61,038 nt of DNA, taken from assembly GCF_000248075.1 (NCBI RefSeq), contig NZ_BAFB01000130.1:1-61038 (forward strand), given 5' to 3'. Every line of letters starts with the position of its first letter. Within the stretch, counting starts at the first letter, position 1. This DNA comes from Gordonia otitidis NBRC 100426. Lineage in GTDB: Bacteria; Actinomycetota; Actinomycetes; Mycobacteriales; Mycobacteriaceae. Below, piece after piece: positions 58,016-61,038 of the stretch. The position numbers and the translations under genes were made by a program. The notes below the pieces were generated by a model. The model was not told where the DNA came from, did not search any database, and saw only the letters and a list, made by a program, of their open reading frames with translations.

Positions 58016-58795
58016 TCAGAGAGCCTTCCGGCGGGATTCGACGACGAACTCGAGAAACGTTGCCACATCGTCGGTGTCGGCGATGCGATAGTTCGCTGCG
58101 GTGTCGCCGTCGCCGACTTTGACGCTGACGTCGTTGCTGCCCGTGAGGTGGCGGAAGGCCTTCTCGTCTGTGACATCATCGCCGATGTAAATCGTTGCGT
58201 CCGAGCCGAATTCAGTTTCCAGCTGGCCCAGTGCATGGCCTTTGCTGGTTTCGATGACCGCGAGTTCGATCACCTTCTTGCCCTCGGTGACCTGGACGCC
58301 CGGCCATGTGGCGGGGCCGGATCGCGCCTGGTCGAGGGCATCCTCGGCGACGTCGGGCTCGGCGTTGCGTACATGGAGCGCGGCGCTGATGGGTTTCACC
58401 TCGACCGTCGCCCCCGGATGGCTGGCGGCGATCGCCTCGAAGGCCGCGACGATCCGATCGAGTAGGGCACGCTCGTCGTCGGTGACCTTCTCACGGAAGC
58501 CGTTGTTGAACTCGCTTCCGTGGCTGCCGACCAGAGTGACCGAATCGTCGTCGAGACCGGACAACGAGCGGAGATCGTGCAACGAACGGCCCGAGATGAC
58601 CGCCGCCTCGGTGTCACGCAGCGTCCCGGCTTCCCGGATGGCGGCGATCGACGTCTCGTTGGGCTTGGCGTCCTGCGGGCGGGACACGATGGGCGCAAGG
58701 CAGCCGTCGTAGTCGCTGGACACCAGCAGGCGTGACACCGTCACCGTCCGCGCCACGGCCGCACGCAGTGCATCCGGAACGCCCTTCTCGCTCAC
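58016..58795 (-). CDS. otsB: trehalose-6-phosphate phosphatase
   Basis: A 259-residue HAD phosphatase. The nucleophile motif [10 protein letters not shown] contains Asp28 and Asp30 (Cys in place of the usual Thr), and the C-terminal metal site [13 protein letters not shown] is intact. It dephosphorylates trehalose 6-phosphate made by OtsA. GTG 58795 overlaps the otsA stop by 4 bases. It is convergent with the metallopeptidase gene. Confidence 0.94.
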   Translation of the reverse strand: MSEKGVPDALRAAVARTVTVSRLLVSSDYDGCLAPIVSRPQDAKPNETSIAAIREAGTLRDTEAAVISGRSLHDLRSLSGLDDDSVTLVGSHGSEFNNGFREKVTDDERALLDRIVAAFEAIAASHPGATVEVKPISAALHVRNAEPDVAEDALDQARSGPATWPGVQVTEGKKVIELAVIETSKGHALGQLETEFGSDATIYIGDDVTDEKAFRHLTGSNDVSVKVGDGDTAANYRIADTDDVATFLEFVVESRRKAL

Positions 58796-60552
58796 TGCTT
58801 GTCACTCCCGCTTCCGTCTGCGCTGCCGGTGTCCGTGCCTGCTGTGTCCTGGACTTCGGCGCTCTCGCTGTCGAACGGGCCGTCGTCGCTCTCGCTGTCG
58901 AACGAGCCGTCGCTGCTGCTCGACACCAGCTGTACTCCGCGGTTGGCCGACGAGGTCGTCTCGGTTGTCGCGGTGAGGGTGTCGAGGAAGCTCTTCGCCC
59001 ACTTCTCGACGTCGTGTGTGAGTACCTGCCTGCGCAGTGCGCGCATGCGACGCTTGCCTTCGGCCTGGCTCTGCTCGACGGCCGCGACGATGGCGTCTTT
59101 TACACCGTCGAGATCGTAGGGATTCGCTTGATATGCCGTGCGCAGTTCCGCCGCGGCGCCGGTGAATTCGCTCAGAACGAGCGCGCCACCGAGGTCGCTG
59201 CGGCATGCGACGTACTCCTTGGCGACGAGGTTCATCCCGTCGCGCAGCGGCGTCACGAGCATCACGTCGGCCACGACGTAGTAGGCGAGGAGATCGTTGC
59301 GAGGCACCGAACGGTTGAGGTACTCCACCACCGGGTGGCCGACCTCGCCGTACTGGCCGTTGATGTTGCCGACGAGTTGCTCGATGCCCGCGCGCATGCG
59401 CACGTAGCTCTCGACACGCTCGCGGCTCGGTGTCGCGAGCTGGATCATCACCGTCTCGTGCGGGTCGATACGACCCTCGTCGAGCAGCTCCGACAGCGCG
59501 CGGAGACGCACGTCGATGCCCTTGGTGTAGTCGAGTCTGTCGACGCCGAGCAGGATTGTCCTCGGGTTGCCGAGTTCTTTGCGGATCTCGCGGGCCCTGG
59601 CACGGATGTCCTTGGACTTGGACTGGGTGTCGAGGTCACCGGAGTCGATCGAGATCGGGAAGGCTCCGACGCGAACCGTCCGGAATCCGACCTGCACGAC
59701 GCCGAAGCGTGAGCGGACTCCGACGGTGCCCTTGCTGGTGGCCTGCCCGGCGAGGCGTCGGGCGAGATAGAGGAAGTTCTGCGCACCACCCGGCAGATGG
59801 AAACCGATGAGGTCGGCGCCGAGAAGGCCTTCGATGATCTCGGTGCGCCACGGCAGCTGCATGAACAGTTCGACCGGCGGGAACGGGATGTGGAGAAAGA
59901 ATCCGATGCGCAGGTCGGGGCGCAGCATGCGGAGCATCTTCGGGACGAGCTGCAGTTGGTAGTCCTGGACCCACACGATCGCACCCTGGGCGGCCACCTC
60001 CGACGCCGCCTCGGCGAATCGTCGGTTGATCTCGACGTAGGCGTTCCACCACTCGCGGTGATACTCGGGCTTGACGATCACGTCGTGGTACAGCGGCCAC
60101 AGCGTCGCGTTGGAGAAGCCTTCGTAGTACTCGGCGATCTCGTCGGCCGACAGCGGCACCGAGCGGATGCTGATGCCGTCGACCTCGGCTTGCTCGGACT
60201 CCGACTCGGCCGAACCCGACCAGCCGACCCAAGCGCCCTTGTGCTTACGCAGGATGGGTTCGAGCGCGGTGACCAGGCCGCCGGGACTGCGTTTCCAGGA
60301 AACGTTTCCGTCGGCGTCGGTCTCCTTGTCGACCGGAAGTCGATTGGCGACGACCACTAATTCCGAACCTTCGGGGTGGTCGGGAGAGACAGGGCGATCA
60401 GGCGACGCGGAATGCCGGGCGCCGAAGGTGGCTTCCGAGTTGTGTAGAGACGCGTCGGTGTTGGAGCGCTCGGGCAGGTCGGCGTGATCGGCCGCTGCGA
60501 TGCGCTCGGATGAGTGGGAACTCTCGGATACCTCTTCGGATCCCGGGTTCAC
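58792..60552 (-). CDS. otsA: trehalose-6-phosphate synthase
   Basis: A 586-residue GT20 enzyme (M. tuberculosis OtsA about 500). The first about 65 residues are an acidic, Ser/His-rich extension. The catalytic core starts [20 protein letters not shown] and contains [29 protein letters not shown] and [14 protein letters not shown] (UDP-glucose and glucose 6-phosphate site). The C-terminal about 50 residues are acidic, with a 9-residue repeat GSFDSESDD / GPFDSESAE from a 27-bp DNA repeat. GTG start; ATG alternatives downstream would remove the extension. Operon with otsB. Confidence 0.94.
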   Translation of the reverse strand: MNPGSEEVSESSHSSERIAAADHADLPERSNTDASLHNSEATFGARHSASPDRPVSPDHPEGSELVVVANRLPVDKETDADGNVSWKRSPGGLVTALEPILRKHKGAWVGWSGSAESESEQAEVDGISIRSVPLSADEIAEYYEGFSNATLWPLYHDVIVKPEYHREWWNAYVEINRRFAEAASEVAAQGAIVWVQDYQLQLVPKMLRMLRPDLRIGFFLHIPFPPVELFMQLPWRTEIIEGLLGADLIGFHLPGGAQNFLYLARRLAGQATSKGTVGVRSRFGVVQVGFRTVRVGAFPISIDSGDLDTQSKSKDIRARAREIRKELGNPRTILLGVDRLDYTKGIDVRLRALSELLDEGRIDPHETVMIQLATPSRERVESYVRMRAGIEQLVGNINGQYGEVGHPVVEYLNRSVPRNDLLAYYVVADVMLVTPLRDGMNLVAKEYVACRSDLGGALVLSEFTGAAAELRTAYQANPYDLDGVKDAIVAAVEQSQAEGKRRMRALRRQVLTHDVEKWAKSFLDTLTATTETTSSANRGVQLVSSSSDGSFDSESDDGPFDSESAEVQDTAGTDTGSADGSGSDKQ

Positions 60553-60555
60553 GAC

Positions 60556-60717
60556 TCAGGCGTTCTCGCCCGGAGCGATCCCCAACATGGCCAGCAGCAT
60601 CCGGCACTCGTCGGCGTCGGTGGCGTACGCGGCGACGACGCGGCGCGCGGAGTTGGCGGTCTCGTCGGCCACCGGCTCCAGTTCTTCGTCGGCGATGTCC
60701 GTGGTCTTCGGGGGCAT
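60556..60717 (-). CDS. small conserved protein upstream of otsA
   Basis: A 53-residue acidic protein, MPPKTTDIADEELEPVAD at the start and DECRMLLAMLGIAPGENA at the end. ATG 60717 follows a GAGAGGA site; its stop is 3 bases before otsA, so it belongs to the operon. I do not recognise the family. A longer frame to 60873 exists but lacks a good start. Confidence 0.65.
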   Translation of the reverse strand: MPPKTTDIADEELEPVADETANSARRVVAAYATDADECRMLLAMLGIAPGENA

Positions 60718-60869
60718 CTCGTCCTCTCGGTTGCTGCGGCGGGGTCGGGCAACGGAGTTGTGCTCCGCCGTCGGGCCGGTCGTCGGCCGCAGTGCGGGGT
60801 TGTGGCGCGAGGTTGTGTCTTGCGCAACACCCGATCTTACCCGCTCGCGACGAGCCGTACTGCAACAGC

Positions 60870-61038
60870 TCACCAGCGGCGTCGTGCAGCTCGTGCCTCA
60901 CGTCGTCGGCGCGCCCAGTCGGGCGCCACGGGCAGCCGCGGCCTGCGCAGAGTGCGTGCGACGAACTCGCCGAGGGTGACACCCGCGGCGAGTGCACAGC
61001 CGACGCCGAGTGCCGCCGCCATCCAGGTCAGGCCGGTG
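60870..61038 (-). CDS. membrane protein, C-terminal part (partial)
   Basis: A reading frame runs off the window's right edge (codon phase from 61037) to a TGA at 60870-60872. It encodes a hydrophobic segment (TWMAAALGVGCALAAGVTLG) and a very basic end (ARRRREARAARRRW). One membrane helix with a positive tail is supported; family unknown. The 152 bases between it and the 53-residue protein hold no gene that I can see. Confidence 0.5.
   Translation of the reverse strand, partial: TGLTWMAAALGVGCALAAGVTLGEFVARTLRRPRLPVAPDWARRRREARAARRRW

Noticed and set aside
60556-60873. A 105-residue version of the small protein before otsA
   Set aside because: The extra 52 residues have no start context; the 53-residue form has a GAGAGGA site.
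1-61038. tRNA genes, insertion sequences, integrases or phage genes
   Set aside because: No tRNA cloverleaf, transposase or integrase motif found by eye on either strand, so no mobile element is called despite the rearranged gene order.

Overview
The window is high-GC, densely coded DNA from a mycolic-acid actinobacterium of the order Mycobacteriales, most likely Gordonia or a close relative. Evidence for this: a lpd / ramB / isocitrate lyase / fadB2 / hbhA block in the order known from mycobacteria, a complete yrbE-mce operon, mycofactocin-type dehydrogenases, and many leaderless genes with a TAnnnT box 6-9 bases before the start codon. The genus is inferred. I found no tRNA, rRNA, CRISPR array, insertion sequence or prophage.

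Layout. (1) 1-12.1 kb: end of lpd, universal stress protein, FAD-linked oxidase, Ntn hydrolase, AlkA-like glycosylase, AhpD-like protein, MaoC hydratase, RamB, a lipoprotein, isocitrate lyase (aceA), fadB2 and hbhA. This is a carbon-source and glyoxylate-shunt neighbourhood; RamB-like motifs lie before ramB, aceA and hbhA. (2) 12.2-28.1 kb: XRE-cupin regulator and BenE transporter, PPK2, TetR, DUF445, XRE, DUF2516, MerR, alpha/beta hydrolase, murB, two DUF2505 paralogues, methyltransferase, nitrilase-like hydrolase, DUF2993 and DUF1542 envelope proteins, purU and deoC. Many of these are housekeeping neighbours in M. tuberculosis (around Rv0472c-Rv0482), partly rearranged here. (3) 28.1-52.5 kb: an accessory block between deoC and the lprQ-like gene. 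It holds a flavin reductase / methyltransferase / TetR set, a ten-gene mce lipid-import operon whose mceE has a one-base frameshift, a MarR gene, and a divergent cluster. The cluster's left arm carries LuxE-like, DapB-like, LuxC-like, luciferase-like monooxygenase (LLM) and SDR genes. Its right arm carries a membrane protein resembling plant cycloeucalenol cycloisomerase, a mycofactocin-coupled SDR, an NDMA-dependent alcohol dehydrogenase, a 3-alpha-hydroxysteroid-dehydrogenase-like SDR and an XRE-cupin regulator. (4) 52.6-61 kb: L,D-transpeptidase lipoprotein, a frameshifted SDR, a ROK regulator, a transglutaminase-like protein, a zinc metallopeptidase, otsB, otsA, a 53-residue protein and the end of a membrane protein.

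The most interesting reading is that block (3) encodes uptake (Mce) and oxidative handling of a cyclic terpenoid or sterol. Two mycofactocin-type dehydrogenases would oxidise alcohols, a cyclopropyl-sterol-isomerase-like protein would act on the ring system, an LLM flavoenzyme would insert oxygen, and a LuxE/LuxC pair would reduce a carboxylate to an aldehyde. The gene identities come from sequence patterns; the pathway is inference.
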